Assembly (NCBI GenBank): GCA_965243775.1
Contig: CBDEWF010000129.1
Span: forward strand, 27,932 to 91,931
Reading direction: 5' to 3'
DNA length: 64,000 bases
Source: Sansalvadorimonas sp965243775
GTDB taxonomy: Bacteria; Pseudomonadota; Gammaproteobacteria; Pseudomonadales; Endozoicomonadaceae
Part shown: piece after piece, positions 1 to 8,085 of the stretch
Layout of the letters: every line of letters begins with the position of its first letter
Position numbering within the stretch: position 1 is the first letter of the stretch
The notes under the pieces: model-generated
The model's input: the letters and a program-made list of their open reading frames with translations, nothing else
The model's database searches: none
Told to the model about the DNA's origin: nothing
Translations under genes and position numbers: made by a program

Positions 1-570
1 CTTTGGAGCTGCGATACGGAAGTCTACGCCCATCTTAACCAAGCCAACCATCAGGGAGTTACCCATGTTGTTGCGGCCGTCTCCCAGGTAGCAGAACTTC
101 ATCTCGTGCAGCTGCTTGCCGCGGCCGTGCTCAACCATGGTCAGCATATCAGCCAGGATCTGGGTAGGGTGCCATTCGTCAGTCAGGCCGTTCCATACAG
201 GAACACCGGAGAATTCAGCCAGTTCTTCAACGTGAACCTGCTTGGAACCACGGAATTCTATACCATCGTACATGCGACCCAGTACGCGGGCAGTGTCTTT
301 TACAGTTTCCTTGGCTCCCATCTGGGAGCCACCAGAGATGTAAGTAACCTGTGCGCCCTGGTCAAAAGCTGCAACTTCAAACGCACAGCGGGTACGGGTG
401 GAAGCTTTTTCAAAAATCAGGGCAACATTTTTGCCTTGCAGGCGTGGTTGCTCGGTACCAGCATACTTGGCACGCTTCAGGTCACGGGACAGGTCCAGCA
501 TGTACTGGATTTCCTGGGTGGTGAAGTCCAGCAGTTTCAGAAAGCTACGGTTGCGCAGGTTAAAAGCCAT
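1..570 (-). CDS. arcB: ornithine carbamoyltransferase, 3' end cut by window edge
   Basis: This is the N-terminal 190 codons of ornithine carbamoyltransferase, which interconverts citrulline plus phosphate with ornithine plus carbamoyl phosphate. The minus-strand frame opens at an ATG at 570 and runs off the left edge. It reads MAFNLRNRSFLKLLDFT, then the carbamoyl-phosphate-binding STRTR motif near residue 57, and the YLGDGRNNM segment typical of the family. It lies directly downstream of arcA on the same strand, about 140 bp away. That gene order indicates the catabolic enzyme (ArcB) of the arginine deiminase pathway rather than the biosynthetic ArgF, although the two are homologous and context is the only discriminator here. 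No strong ribosome-binding site precedes the ATG. Confidence 0.93.
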   Translation of the reverse strand, partial: MAFNLRNRSFLKLLDFTTQEIQYMLDLSRDLKRAKYAGTEQPRLQGKNVALIFEKASTRTRCAFEVAAFDQGAQVTYISGGSQMGAKETVKDTARVLGRMYDGIEFRGSKQVHVEELAEFSGVPVWNGLTDEWHPTQILADMLTMVEHGRGKQLHEMKFCYLGDGRNNMGNSLMVGLVKMGVDFRIAAPK

Positions 571-611
571 GGTCTTGATCCTGATTTCAAGAGATCTTGT
601 GTATTGCAACA

Positions 612-642
612 GTTCTGCGGGTGACAAAATTGCCCGCAGAAC
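612..642 (-). promoter_or_regulatory. intercistronic hairpin between arcA and arcB
   Basis: A perfect 10-bp inverted repeat (GTTCTGCGGG / CCCGCAGAAC) surrounds an 11-nt loop in the arcA-arcB gap. Neither strand has a T-run after it, so it does not look like a full intrinsic terminator. An mRNA-processing or stabilising stem that sets different arcA and arcB levels is possible. That role is inferred only from position. Confidence 0.4.
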
Positions 643-710
643 CAGTAGAGTAAAAATCCGCCTGATAGCACGCTACATATATAGGGTAGTCAGGCAGCTG
701 GAATCAACGG

Positions 711-1931
711 TTAAATGTCGTCACGTTCCATTGGGCAGCTCATGCAGCGAGCGCCACCACGACCGCGGCCGAGGTCTTCGCCAGGAATGGTCAGTACTTC
801 AATACCAGCCTTCTGCATGTTTTCTACTGTGTAAACGTTACGCTCATAAGTGACAACAGTACCAGGCTTGACAGCCAGAACGTTATTGGCATCGTTCCAC
901 TGTTCACGTTCGGCTTCGAAGACACCTCCACCGGTTGGGATCATGCGCAGGGAATCAAGATCCAGGGCACGGGCTATGGCGTTGGTAAAACCATCCTTAA
1001 CCTGAGTGAAAACGATATCTTCGCGGTCACCAGGTGTCAGCTCCCAGCAGTTGTTACCTTTCATGATGTCAGGGTAGTAGGTGAAACAGTCGACATCCAT
1101 ATGGGTGAACACGGTGTCGAGATGCATGCAGCTACGTGCACGAGGCAGTTCCAGGGCGATAACTTTTTTGGCCTGGCCGGTTTTGAACAGGCCGCGAGCC
1201 AGGTTTTCAACACCCTGCGCAGTGGTGCGCTCAGACATGCCGATCAGAACAGCACCGCGACCAATAACCAGAACGTCACCGCCTTCAATAGTGCCCAGAT
1301 CATAGTTCTGATCACTGTCACCGTAGTAAGTGTGGAAGTCAGCATCCTTGAACATGGGGTGGAACTTGTAGATAGCGCGCATGTGAACGGTTTCACGCTT
1401 ACGTGCAGGCTTGGCCATTGGATTTACGGAAACGCCGCCGTATACCCAGCAGGAAGTATCACGGGTGAACAGGTGGTTGGGGATTGGGTCCAGAATAAAG
1501 TCAGTCTGGCTCATCATGCCCAAAGTGGGGCTGCCACAGGTAGAGTTCAGCTCATCGACAGTAAGACCGCCGATCAGGTGAGAAGCAAGGTCAACATTGC
1601 TCATGCTTTCAAAGTAGGCGCGAACTTCGCGGGCCAGGGCAGGGCCGTAGCGATGCTGGTTTACCTGACGATCCAGAATCCATGCCTTGGCCTCAGGGTT
1701 GGCCAGAGTTTCAGCCAGAGTGTCACGCAGAAGGAACACTTCAACACCCTGATCGCGCAGAACCTGCGCAAAGGCATCATGCTCTTCACCAGCCTTTTCG
1801 ATACGCAAAACATCATCAAACAGCAGGTCTTCGCAGTTGGAAGGAGTGAGGCGACGCAGGGACAGCTCGGGACGGTGAAGCAGGACTTTTCTCAGCTGAC
1901 CAACTTCGGAACCAACATAAAAGCGAGACAT
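711..1931 (-). CDS. arcA: arginine deiminase
   Basis: The enzyme hydrolyses L-arginine to citrulline and ammonia in the cytoplasm, the first step of the arginine deiminase pathway. The product is 406 residues, the usual length. It begins MSRFYVGSEVGQLRKVLLHRP, and the guanidino-modifying-enzyme fold is recognisable from the FTRDTSCW and EGGDVLVIG segments. The C-terminus has GRGRGGARCMSCP, whose first Cys (about residue 396) is the catalytic nucleophile in this family. The ATG at 1931 is preferred over an in-frame upstream start at 2057 because AGGAGA sits seven bases before it and the known family N-terminus begins there. arcB follows on the same strand. A transporter is divergent upstream, with an ANR/FNR-like box in the shared intergenic region. 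Confidence 0.97.
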   Translation of the reverse strand: MSRFYVGSEVGQLRKVLLHRPELSLRRLTPSNCEDLLFDDVLRIEKAGEEHDAFAQVLRDQGVEVFLLRDTLAETLANPEAKAWILDRQVNQHRYGPALAREVRAYFESMSNVDLASHLIGGLTVDELNSTCGSPTLGMMSQTDFILDPIPNHLFTRDTSCWVYGGVSVNPMAKPARKRETVHMRAIYKFHPMFKDADFHTYYGDSDQNYDLGTIEGGDVLVIGRGAVLIGMSERTTAQGVENLARGLFKTGQAKKVIALELPRARSCMHLDTVFTHMDVDCFTYYPDIMKGNNCWELTPGDREDIVFTQVKDGFTNAIARALDLDSLRMIPTGGGVFEAEREQWNDANNVLAVKPGTVVTYERNVYTVENMQKAGIEVLTIPGEDLGRGRGGARCMSCPMERDDI

Positions 1932-2613
1932 TTCAGTTCTCCTGAAAAATAAGTAACAGGGCGTTTCCGCCTTGCCGCTCAGATATGTCCAAATGCGTGC
2001 CTGACCTGGATGTTTAAGTCGTGTATCCAGCGGAGCTCTCGGGGCAACTTGTTCCACTCTTTAAGCTATGTCCAGGCTCTGCCTTTTGATCCAGGGCAGA
2101 ATTTGGGAGAGGCTCATTAGTGTTTCTGAACGGTGATAAGCAAACCTTAGGTGGGGCATAGGTTATCCCCCCACCCTGTTCTTTGGCATTGCGCATAAGT
2201 ACCTAATTGCGTGCGCTAACTGCTATAAGATTAGGTGATAAAAATCATAAGTTTTTTTGTTGCTGTTCAAAAAGCCAGCACTGTTTGAGAAGGTGTGTGC
2301 TATTTCTGTTCGAGAGGGTGTTTTCTTCTACGCATTTGATGCAGGTCATGGATTTTGTCAAGAAGGTTTTGATGGCAAATTTATAGTCCAGTTGTGCAAT
2401 ATTTACACGCTTCGACTATAAGTCCATGAACCTGAAATCGGGTATCTGACGTTTAATTATGGGGCGGCAGGTGATATTGGTTCCAGCCGCTGGAGCTGAT
2501 CATATACCCGGCAACCTTCTATCTATTGATACCGGTTCCTGGCAGCCTGTCGGACTTAGTTGATCGTAGCGAAAAAGTAAGTCCAACAAGCGGCAGGGCA
2601 AGGGCTCTCAGCT
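1932..2613. other. intergenic regulatory region between arcA and the YfcC-type transporter
   Basis: This 682-bp stretch separates two divergently transcribed genes and carries no convincing coding sequence. A 60-codon minus-strand frame inside it has no family-like sequence and no ribosome-binding site. It contains an ANR/FNR-like dyad at 2235-2248 and AT-rich segments around 2260-2400 that could hold promoters for either side. Confidence 0.6.
2235..2248. promoter_or_regulatory. candidate ANR/FNR box
   Basis: The sequence GTGATAAAAATCAT matches the FNR/ANR consensus TTGAT-N4-ATCAA at 8 of 10 defined positions and is itself a perfect dyad. It lies between divergent arcA and the transporter. 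Oxygen-limitation control of arginine deiminase operons by ANR is established in Pseudomonas. Whether this site is bound here is inference. Confidence 0.45.
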
Positions 2614-4014
2614 ATGAAGCAGTTCAGCTTTCCATCGGCGTACACGATTCTCGTCGCGATTATCATCTTTGTTGCCATCCTGACCTGGATAGTGCCGGCG
2701 GGGCAGTATCAGACGAAAATGGATGAGGCTATCGGTAAGGAAGTTCCTATAGCTGGTACTTACCATCAGGTAGACCCCAACCCCCAGGGTTTTGAAGAAG
2801 TGGTTCTTGCCCCTGTTGCCGGTTTCTATGATCCGGATACCTATGAGGCTAACGGTATTGATGTGGCGCTGTTTGTTCTGTTTATCGGAGGCTTTCTGGC
2901 AGTGGTGACCAAAACGGGAGCTATTGATGCGGGGATTGCAGCTGCCATGTCGGGAATGGCAGGGAAAGAGAAGTGGATGATACCGATTCTGATGTTTCTC
3001 TTCTCTCTTGGAGGCACAATTTACGGTATGGCGGAAGAGACGCTGCCGTTTTATCTGCTGCTGTTACCAGTGATGATCGCTGCCGGCTATGATGCCTTAA
3101 CAGCCGTGGCAGTGATAATGGTTGGTGCTGGCATGGGAACTCTGGGTTCTACAGTTAACCCTTTTGCCACGGTTATTGCTTCCGATGCGGCGGGTATCTC
3201 CTTTACCGACGGGCTAAACCTGCGACTAATAATTTACGCTGTTGGTCTGATCATCTGTATGGCTTATGTATTGCGCTATGCGGAAAAAGTGCGCAGGGAT
3301 CCTGAATCGTCTCTGGTGGCTTCCATGGAGGCTGAGAACCGGGAGCACTTTCTTTCTTCGGCGGAGGGAGATGCTCCAGAACTTAACGGGCAGCGCAAGT
3401 TTATATTGTTCCTGTTTATAGTTGCCTTTGGCATCATGATCTGGGGAGTTTCATCCCAGGGCTGGTGGATGGCACGAATGTCCGGTCTGTTCTTGGTGAT
3501 GTCAATTGTGGTCGGGTTTGTGGGCCGCCTGAGTGAAAAGGAGTTTACGGATACTTTTGTCGCTGGCGCTGCTGATCTGCTGGGTGTCGCCCTGGTGATC
3601 GGAGTTGCCCGGGGGATAGTGGTTATCATGAATGGTGGCCTGATCACTGACACTGTTTTGTTTTGGGCAGAGCAGGCTATCAGTGGTCTGTCGTCCATGG
3701 CATTTATTAATGTGATGTACTGGATACAGTTTGTACTCTCATTCTTCGTGCCATCAACATCTGGTCTGGCTGTGTTAACCATGCCAATAATGGCACCTCT
3801 GGCTGATTTTTCCGATGTGGCCAGGGATCTGGTGGTTACCGCTTACCAGTCAGCCAGTGGGGTTGTTAATTTGGTTACACCAACATCTGGTGTCGTTATG
3901 GGTGGCCTTGCTATTGGGCGGGTGTCTTTTGATAAGTGGATTCGGTTTATCTGGCCCTTGCTGATTATTCTCAGTGTTCTGGTCATGATTCTATTGAGTA
4001 TTTCGACAGCTTGA
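2614..4014 (+). CDS. YfcC/DcuC-superfamily transporter, probable arginine/ornithine exchanger
   Basis: This 466-residue polytopic inner-membrane protein has about 11-12 hydrophobic segments and belongs to the YfcC / C4-dicarboxylate anaerobic carrier-like family. Recognisable segments are the N-terminal WIVPAGQY, the GGTIYGMAEETLPFY loop and the re-entrant-like GAGMGTLGSTVNPFATVIAS. Near the C-terminus FFVPSTSGLAVLTMP and the NLVTPTSGVVMGGLAI loop mirror one another, as in this family. Members are annotated as putative basic amino-acid antiporters. Divergent placement next to arcA makes arginine/ornithine exchange the likely role, though other carboxylates cannot be excluded. A weak AAGGG lies about 11 bases before the ATG. 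It ends just before a strong bidirectional terminator. Confidence 0.85.
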   Translation: MKQFSFPSAYTILVAIIIFVAILTWIVPAGQYQTKMDEAIGKEVPIAGTYHQVDPNPQGFEEVVLAPVAGFYDPDTYEANGIDVALFVLFIGGFLAVVTKTGAIDAGIAAAMSGMAGKEKWMIPILMFLFSLGGTIYGMAEETLPFYLLLLPVMIAAGYDALTAVAVIMVGAGMGTLGSTVNPFATVIASDAAGISFTDGLNLRLIIYAVGLIICMAYVLRYAEKVRRDPESSLVASMEAENREHFLSSAEGDAPELNGQRKFILFLFIVAFGIMIWGVSSQGWWMARMSGLFLVMSIVVGFVGRLSEKEFTDTFVAGAADLLGVALVIGVARGIVVIMNGGLITDTVLFWAEQAISGLSSMAFINVMYWIQFVLSFFVPSTSGLAVLTMPIMAPLADFSDVARDLVVTAYQSASGVVNLVTPTSGVVMGGLAIGRVSFDKWIRFIWPLLIILSVLVMILLSISTA

Positions 4015-4029
4015 TGCATTGATGAATGA

Positions 4030-4069
4030 CTCAATAAAAAAGCAGCTTACTGGCTGCTTTTTTATTGAG
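4030..4069. terminator. bidirectional intrinsic terminator
   Basis: A perfect 17-bp stem (CTCAATAAAAAAGCAGC and its complement) with a 6-nt loop lies between two convergent genes. The A/T-rich lower stem supplies a T-run on both strands, so it can end both the transporter transcript and the minus-strand PepSY-like gene. Confidence 0.9.
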
Positions 4070-4081
4070 TTTTGTTTCAGC

Positions 4082-4612
4082 TTAGCTGGAAAACTTGCGG
4101 GCATTGTCGGATATAACTTCCCCTGACTTTGTGTCTACGATCATAGTTCTCTGCTGCTTAAGCTTGTCGACATAAAGAATAACGCGAACATCCCTGCCAT
4201 TTTTCTGGGTAGTTCTGGTTCTGACGACTTTAACAATATTGTACTTGGTACGCAGGTTAGCCAGCAGGGTTTCCAGTGGAATGGTTTCCTGTTTTTCTGG
4301 AATTTTGTAAGCGCGATCCGAGAGAATTTTGCCATTTGCTGGGTCAAGGGTCATCACCCGGGCTTCTTTCTGGTCAGGGAGAAAATAGAAAACCTTGTCA
4401 ACTTCCTTGCCTTTTTCCTGTTCCTTGAAGGTGTTTATGATTCTCATTGTCGGCTTGGCTTCCCTGGCAATAGAGATGATTTTCTCAAGTGGCAGATTTG
4501 AGCTGCTCACGGGGCTGGGGGTATTTTTCAGTGGATGGGACTCGCCAAAAGCTGGTGAGGTGATCAGCAGTAAACCACTTAAGGCCAACAGTGGGGGGTG
4601 CAGGCGTTGCAT
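4082..4612 (-). CDS. secreted protein with two PepSY-like repeats
   Basis: This 176-residue protein has a clear signal peptide (MQRLHPPLLALSGLLLITSPAFG) and should be periplasmic. After the leader come two similar halves of about 60 residues. Each starts with a helix (LEKIISIAREAKP; LETLLANLRTKY) followed by beta-rich sequence that ends DPANGKILSD or DTKSGEVISD. This helix-then-hairpin layout resembles PepSY domains, but sequence-level assignment is tentative. The start is supported by AGGA about eight bases upstream of the ATG at 4612. No enzymatic motif is visible. A binding or inhibitory role like that of other PepSY proteins is only a family-level guess. Confidence 0.75.
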   Translation of the reverse strand: MQRLHPPLLALSGLLLITSPAFGESHPLKNTPSPVSSSNLPLEKIISIAREAKPTMRIINTFKEQEKGKEVDKVFYFLPDQKEARVMTLDPANGKILSDRAYKIPEKQETIPLETLLANLRTKYNIVKVVRTRTTQKNGRDVRVILYVDKLKQQRTMIVDTKSGEVISDNARKFSS

Positions 4613-4735
4613 GAACGAATCCTCGCTAGAAGATGGCTGAAAGTTAGAAGGGGATTTCAGTAAATTCCAGCGTGGTTGTGAAAAGACTGCTATGGCTGGG
4701 TAATAACTCCTTTAAAGGTATACGGGAATTTATTG

Positions 4736-4761
4736 AAAAAGGCCCGGCAATTTGCCGGGCC
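4736..4761 (-). terminator. intrinsic terminator of the APC transporter gene
   Basis: On the minus strand a GC-rich stem (GGCCCGGCA paired with TGCCGGGCC, 3-nt loop) is followed by TTTTT. It lies 22 bp after the stop codon of the amino-acid permease gene and reads in its direction. Confidence 0.85.
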
Positions 4762-4783
4762 AGTTGCTGTGTTCAGTTTTGGA

Positions 4784-6160
4784 TCAGGCAGCTTCGACTG
4801 CTTCAGGGAATTTCTCATTCTGAAGTCGCTGTTTCCATGTGATCCAGATATAGACAGGCAGTCCGGCGATAAGCAGTAGAAAGCCCCAGTAGACAGTCTC
4901 CTGGCCACTGCCTGCCAGTGCCCATAGAGAATAAAGGAAGGCCAGAGAGGTTATTACAACGTCCTTTTTGCTGAGCAGTGGCTTGCCTAGGCTCTTCTTG
5001 CCAAGCATAAGGGCCAGCTTGGCCATGGTCGACATGGTGTATGGCAGCAAGGTGGTCATGACCGCAAGGCTGATAATAAAGTTGAAGGCATCAACCAGAC
5101 CCCGACTGAAATTGGTGCCGACCAGCAGAGAGATCAGAACTGTCTGGATCAAAATGCCTGTAACGGGAATGCCTTTGCTGGAAAGTCTGCAGAAGGCCTT
5201 TGGAAACAGGTTGTCTCTGGCGGCTGCCATGGGTATCTGAGCAGTCATCAGGGTCCAGCCATTGAGGGCTCCCAGGCAGGAGACAAGGGCGCCAAAGCCG
5301 ACGATCCAGGCACCGGCAGGCCCGATAAGCATCTTGGCACCATCAGCAAAGGGTGCTGTTGAGTTGGCCAGGTCGCTGGGAGCGATAAGCCCCATCAGGG
5401 CAACGGTTGCAGCTATATAAAGGATGGCGGCAAACAGGGTGCCCAGAATAGTGGCCCGGGGAATGTTTTTTTCCGGCTGATCAACATTTTCAGAGGGAAC
5501 TGTGGCGGACTCCAGGCCAAGAAATGCCCAGAGGCAGAGGCTGGCCGAGCCGGTCAGAGCAATAAAATCGCTCTCGCCACTGATATTGAAAGCGGAAAAG
5601 TGACTTGGATTAAGCTTGAACAGCCCGAAGAAGGTGACCAGAGCAAGGGGGAGAAGTTTGATGATGGTGGTAATCAACTGGAAAATACCGGCTGATTTAA
5701 TACCTCTGCAGTTTATCCAGGCAGTCAGCCATACGGCACTGATGGCGATACTCGCGCCAAGGAAAGGGTTCTGACTGACTTCCGGAAAAAACACGCCCAG
5801 GTAACCAATCATGGCAACAGCGATGGCAGCATTGCCTGACCAGAGTCCTATCCAGTAACCCCAGGCGATCAGAAAACCGCAGAAATCACCCAGCCCGGCT
5901 CGACAGTAAGCATAGGGGCCGCCAGCTGAAGGAATGGTTTGGCTGAGTCGTGAAAAGACAAGGGCGAGGAGAACGGCACCTGCACCGGTAAAAATCCAGC
6001 CTCCCAGGCTGACGGCGCCATAACTGGCCAGAGTGGCAGGTAACAGAAAAATACCGGAGCCGATCATATTGCCGACCACCAAGGCTGAGCACATCCAGAC
6101 TCCGAGCTTGCCTTTAGAGGGTGTGGCTCCGTTGTCGCTGTGCGGTGCTATTTGTGTCAT
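4784..6160 (-). CDS. APC-family basic amino acid/polyamine antiporter (AdiC/PotE/CadB type)
   Basis: This 458-residue inner-membrane transporter has about 12 hydrophobic helices. The first helix carries GNMIGSGIFLLP, the unwound substrate-binding segment of the APA antiporter family. It aligns by eye with AdiC through LWAFLGLESATVP (AdiC Trp202 region), LGALNGWTLMTAQIP (Trp293 region) and the C-terminal YSLWALAGSGQE. These fit an arginine/agmatine or other cationic amino acid exchanger, but substrate cannot be fixed from sequence. It is the second candidate antiporter within 5 kb of arcA. It is transcribed on the minus strand after avtA, with a 230-bp gap, and has its own terminator. Confidence 0.85.
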   Translation of the reverse strand: MTQIAPHSDNGATPSKGKLGVWMCSALVVGNMIGSGIFLLPATLASYGAVSLGGWIFTGAGAVLLALVFSRLSQTIPSAGGPYAYCRAGLGDFCGFLIAWGYWIGLWSGNAAIAVAMIGYLGVFFPEVSQNPFLGASIAISAVWLTAWINCRGIKSAGIFQLITTIIKLLPLALVTFFGLFKLNPSHFSAFNISGESDFIALTGSASLCLWAFLGLESATVPSENVDQPEKNIPRATILGTLFAAILYIAATVALMGLIAPSDLANSTAPFADGAKMLIGPAGAWIVGFGALVSCLGALNGWTLMTAQIPMAAARDNLFPKAFCRLSSKGIPVTGILIQTVLISLLVGTNFSRGLVDAFNFIISLAVMTTLLPYTMSTMAKLALMLGKKSLGKPLLSKKDVVITSLAFLYSLWALAGSGQETVYWGFLLLIAGLPVYIWITWKQRLQNEKFPEAVEAA

Positions 6161-6390
6161 TGGACTGGAAAATTACAAAAAACGCTCGGATGGTATTTTT
6201 TTGCTGCGGTTGTTCCTATATGGAAAGAGGCGTTTCCTGATGTGTGTTTTCCCTATGGATGTTTGAAAAATAAAGGGGATGGTCGCTTTTTGACCGGATT
6301 TTATCGTTTTTTTTGTGAGTGCCTGGCATTTAAAGGCTGAATTGCGTAGGACCTGAATAACCTCTGTGTAGAGATTATCCAGGTACCCCT

Positions 6391-7647
6391 TCAATTCTGC
6401 TGGTAAGCTTTTTGCACTTCTTCTGCAATGATGGTAATGCCCTTTGAGATCGTTTCCTGGTCCCGGGTGTAGGTAACCCGAATGCATTCATCACGATGCT
6501 TCCACTCTTCTTTCATGCCGGGGAAGAAATAGTGCCCAGAGACCACCAGAACACCCCGCTGCTTCAAGCGTTCATACAGTTCCAGGCTGGTAATGGGCAG
6601 GTCACGGAACCACAGCCACAGGAACATGGCACCTTCTGGCTTATGCATGGCCCAGGGCAGGTCGCCCAGTTGTCTGTGGAATTCCTGCCGGGCAAAAGTC
6701 AGGCGTTCTTCATACCAGGGGCGAATAACGTCATGGCTAAGAGAAATAATGCTGTCATCTTTGATCATTTTGCCTACAAGCAGGCATCCGGCGCTGTTGG
6801 GGGCCAGGCTCATGATGGCATTCATGGACGACACTGACTGAATAATTTCTTCGCCCGCGATAATAATGCCGGTGCGCAGAGCTGGCAGTCCCAGCTTGGA
6901 CAGGCTTAGGCAGAGGATGACATGCTCATCCCAGTAGGGGGTGGCATCTGCAAAAATCAGTTCAGGAAAGGGCTGGCCATAGGCGCCGTCAATAATGAAT
7001 GGAATATCATGCTGTCGGGACAGGTTATCCAGAGCTTCAATTTCTTTGTCAGTCAAGACGTTGCCGGTTGGGTTGGTCGGGCGTGAAACGCAGAAGGCGG
7101 CAGTGTCATCGCAGACTTCCAGATTATCGAGATCGACATGGTACTTGAAAGTATGGCTGTTGATCTCTTCGATGGTGGGTTTGCCGGCGGTAAAGAAGTC
7201 CTCACTGATGCCGCAGTCTGAGTAACCAATATACTCCGGTGCCAAGGGGAGCTGAATGCGTCTGTGCTGACCGTCCTGGTTTTGCCCCCCCAGCATGTTA
7301 AAAAGCATAAAAAAAGCTGTCTGGCTACCGTGGGTCAGGCAGATATTTCGTTCACTGAGTTTCCAGCCGAAACGACGCCGCAGCATAGCGGCCAGGTCAC
7401 GACAGAAAGATTGATCTCCGGCTGGGGGGTCGTAGGTTCCAATAAAGCGGGTAAATAGTTCGGGAGAATCGACAATGCTTTGCAATCGGTGGCGGAATAC
7501 TTCCTCTGCGGCTGGAATGTGTGCCGGGTTACCTCCGCCCATCATGATCATATGATCATTGTCAGCCAGCGCATTGCCCAGATCATCCATCAGCGAAAGA
7601 ATGCCGGATTGGCTGGTGAACTTTTCCCCAAATTTTGACAGCTTCAT
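6391..7647 (-). CDS. avtA: valine--pyruvate aminotransferase
   Basis: This is a PLP-dependent fold-type I aminotransferase that exchanges amino groups between valine and pyruvate, giving alanine and 2-ketoisovalerate. It is 418 residues, as expected for AvtA. The N-terminus MKLSKFGEKFTSQSGILSLM and the MMGGGNPAHIP segment are characteristic. The cofactor-binding lysine lies in SLSKLGLPALRTG, and the substrate carboxylate-binding region is near the C-terminal CIRVTYTRD. The ATG at 7647 follows a purine-rich AGAGAAT. A perfect 13-bp palindrome lies about 110 bp upstream. The enzyme links to pyruvate and branched-chain amino-acid metabolism and has no obvious operon partner. Confidence 0.95.
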   Translation of the reverse strand: MKLSKFGEKFTSQSGILSLMDDLGNALADNDHMIMMGGGNPAHIPAAEEVFRHRLQSIVDSPELFTRFIGTYDPPAGDQSFCRDLAAMLRRRFGWKLSERNICLTHGSQTAFFMLFNMLGGQNQDGQHRRIQLPLAPEYIGYSDCGISEDFFTAGKPTIEEINSHTFKYHVDLDNLEVCDDTAAFCVSRPTNPTGNVLTDKEIEALDNLSRQHDIPFIIDGAYGQPFPELIFADATPYWDEHVILCLSLSKLGLPALRTGIIIAGEEIIQSVSSMNAIMSLAPNSAGCLLVGKMIKDDSIISLSHDVIRPWYEERLTFARQEFHRQLGDLPWAMHKPEGAMFLWLWFRDLPITSLELYERLKQRGVLVVSGHYFFPGMKEEWKHRDECIRVTYTRDQETISKGITIIAEEVQKAYQQN

Positions 7648-8085
7648 ATTATTCTCTGGGAGTTGGTGAGGGAATCCGGATTAGAGCTAAACAATTTCTG
7701 CAATAACCGGTGTTACTGGCAGGCCATGCTAGGGCTGCCGTTAAGGTGAACACACCCGGGCAGTGTTGATGATTAAACATCAACACTGCCTATATCTTAC
7801 TGCTTTGTAGCTTTTTTTGGTAATTCGTACAGGTCTGTAAATAGTTTTGTCAGCTCCTAAGGCCTATCAAGTAGGCGTTCCAGCCATCTATGGACTTTGC
7901 AGCAAATAGTGAACTGGCTATCAATGTGAAATGGCGTTGTAGATTTGCTGTGTCGTTTATTTTGGGCGCTGAAGCAGAACTGTCCTCTGGTGCGTAAGAA
8001 AGTTCAAATTAGCCAAGAAGATTTCCTGGTTCAGGCCGATAGCCAGTAATTGAGGTGGGAAGTGATCTGGCGGGGGACAGGTTAT
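7648..8085. other. intergenic region between divergent avtA and an unknown gene
   Basis: This stretch of about 440 bp shows no coding sequence on either strand. Its only marked structure is the perfect palindrome at 7759-7790. Promoters for both flanking genes must lie here, but none is strong enough to place. Confidence 0.5.
7759..7790. promoter_or_regulatory. 13-bp perfect inverted repeat upstream of avtA
   Basis: GGCAGTGTTGATG and its exact complement flank the 6-nt spacer ATTAAA. Neither strand has a T-run after it, so an operator or a leader-RNA hairpin for avtA is more likely than a terminator. No known binding consensus was recognised. Confidence 0.45.

Noticed and set aside
1101..1952. 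Long plus-strand reading frame opposite arcA (283 codons)
   Set aside because: It is antisense to a certain gene, lacks a ribosome-binding site and reads as unlike-protein sequence; it reflects codon bias of arcA.
2014..2196. 60-codon minus-strand frame upstream of arcA
   Set aside because: No ribosome-binding site and no family resemblance; it overlaps the arcA leader.
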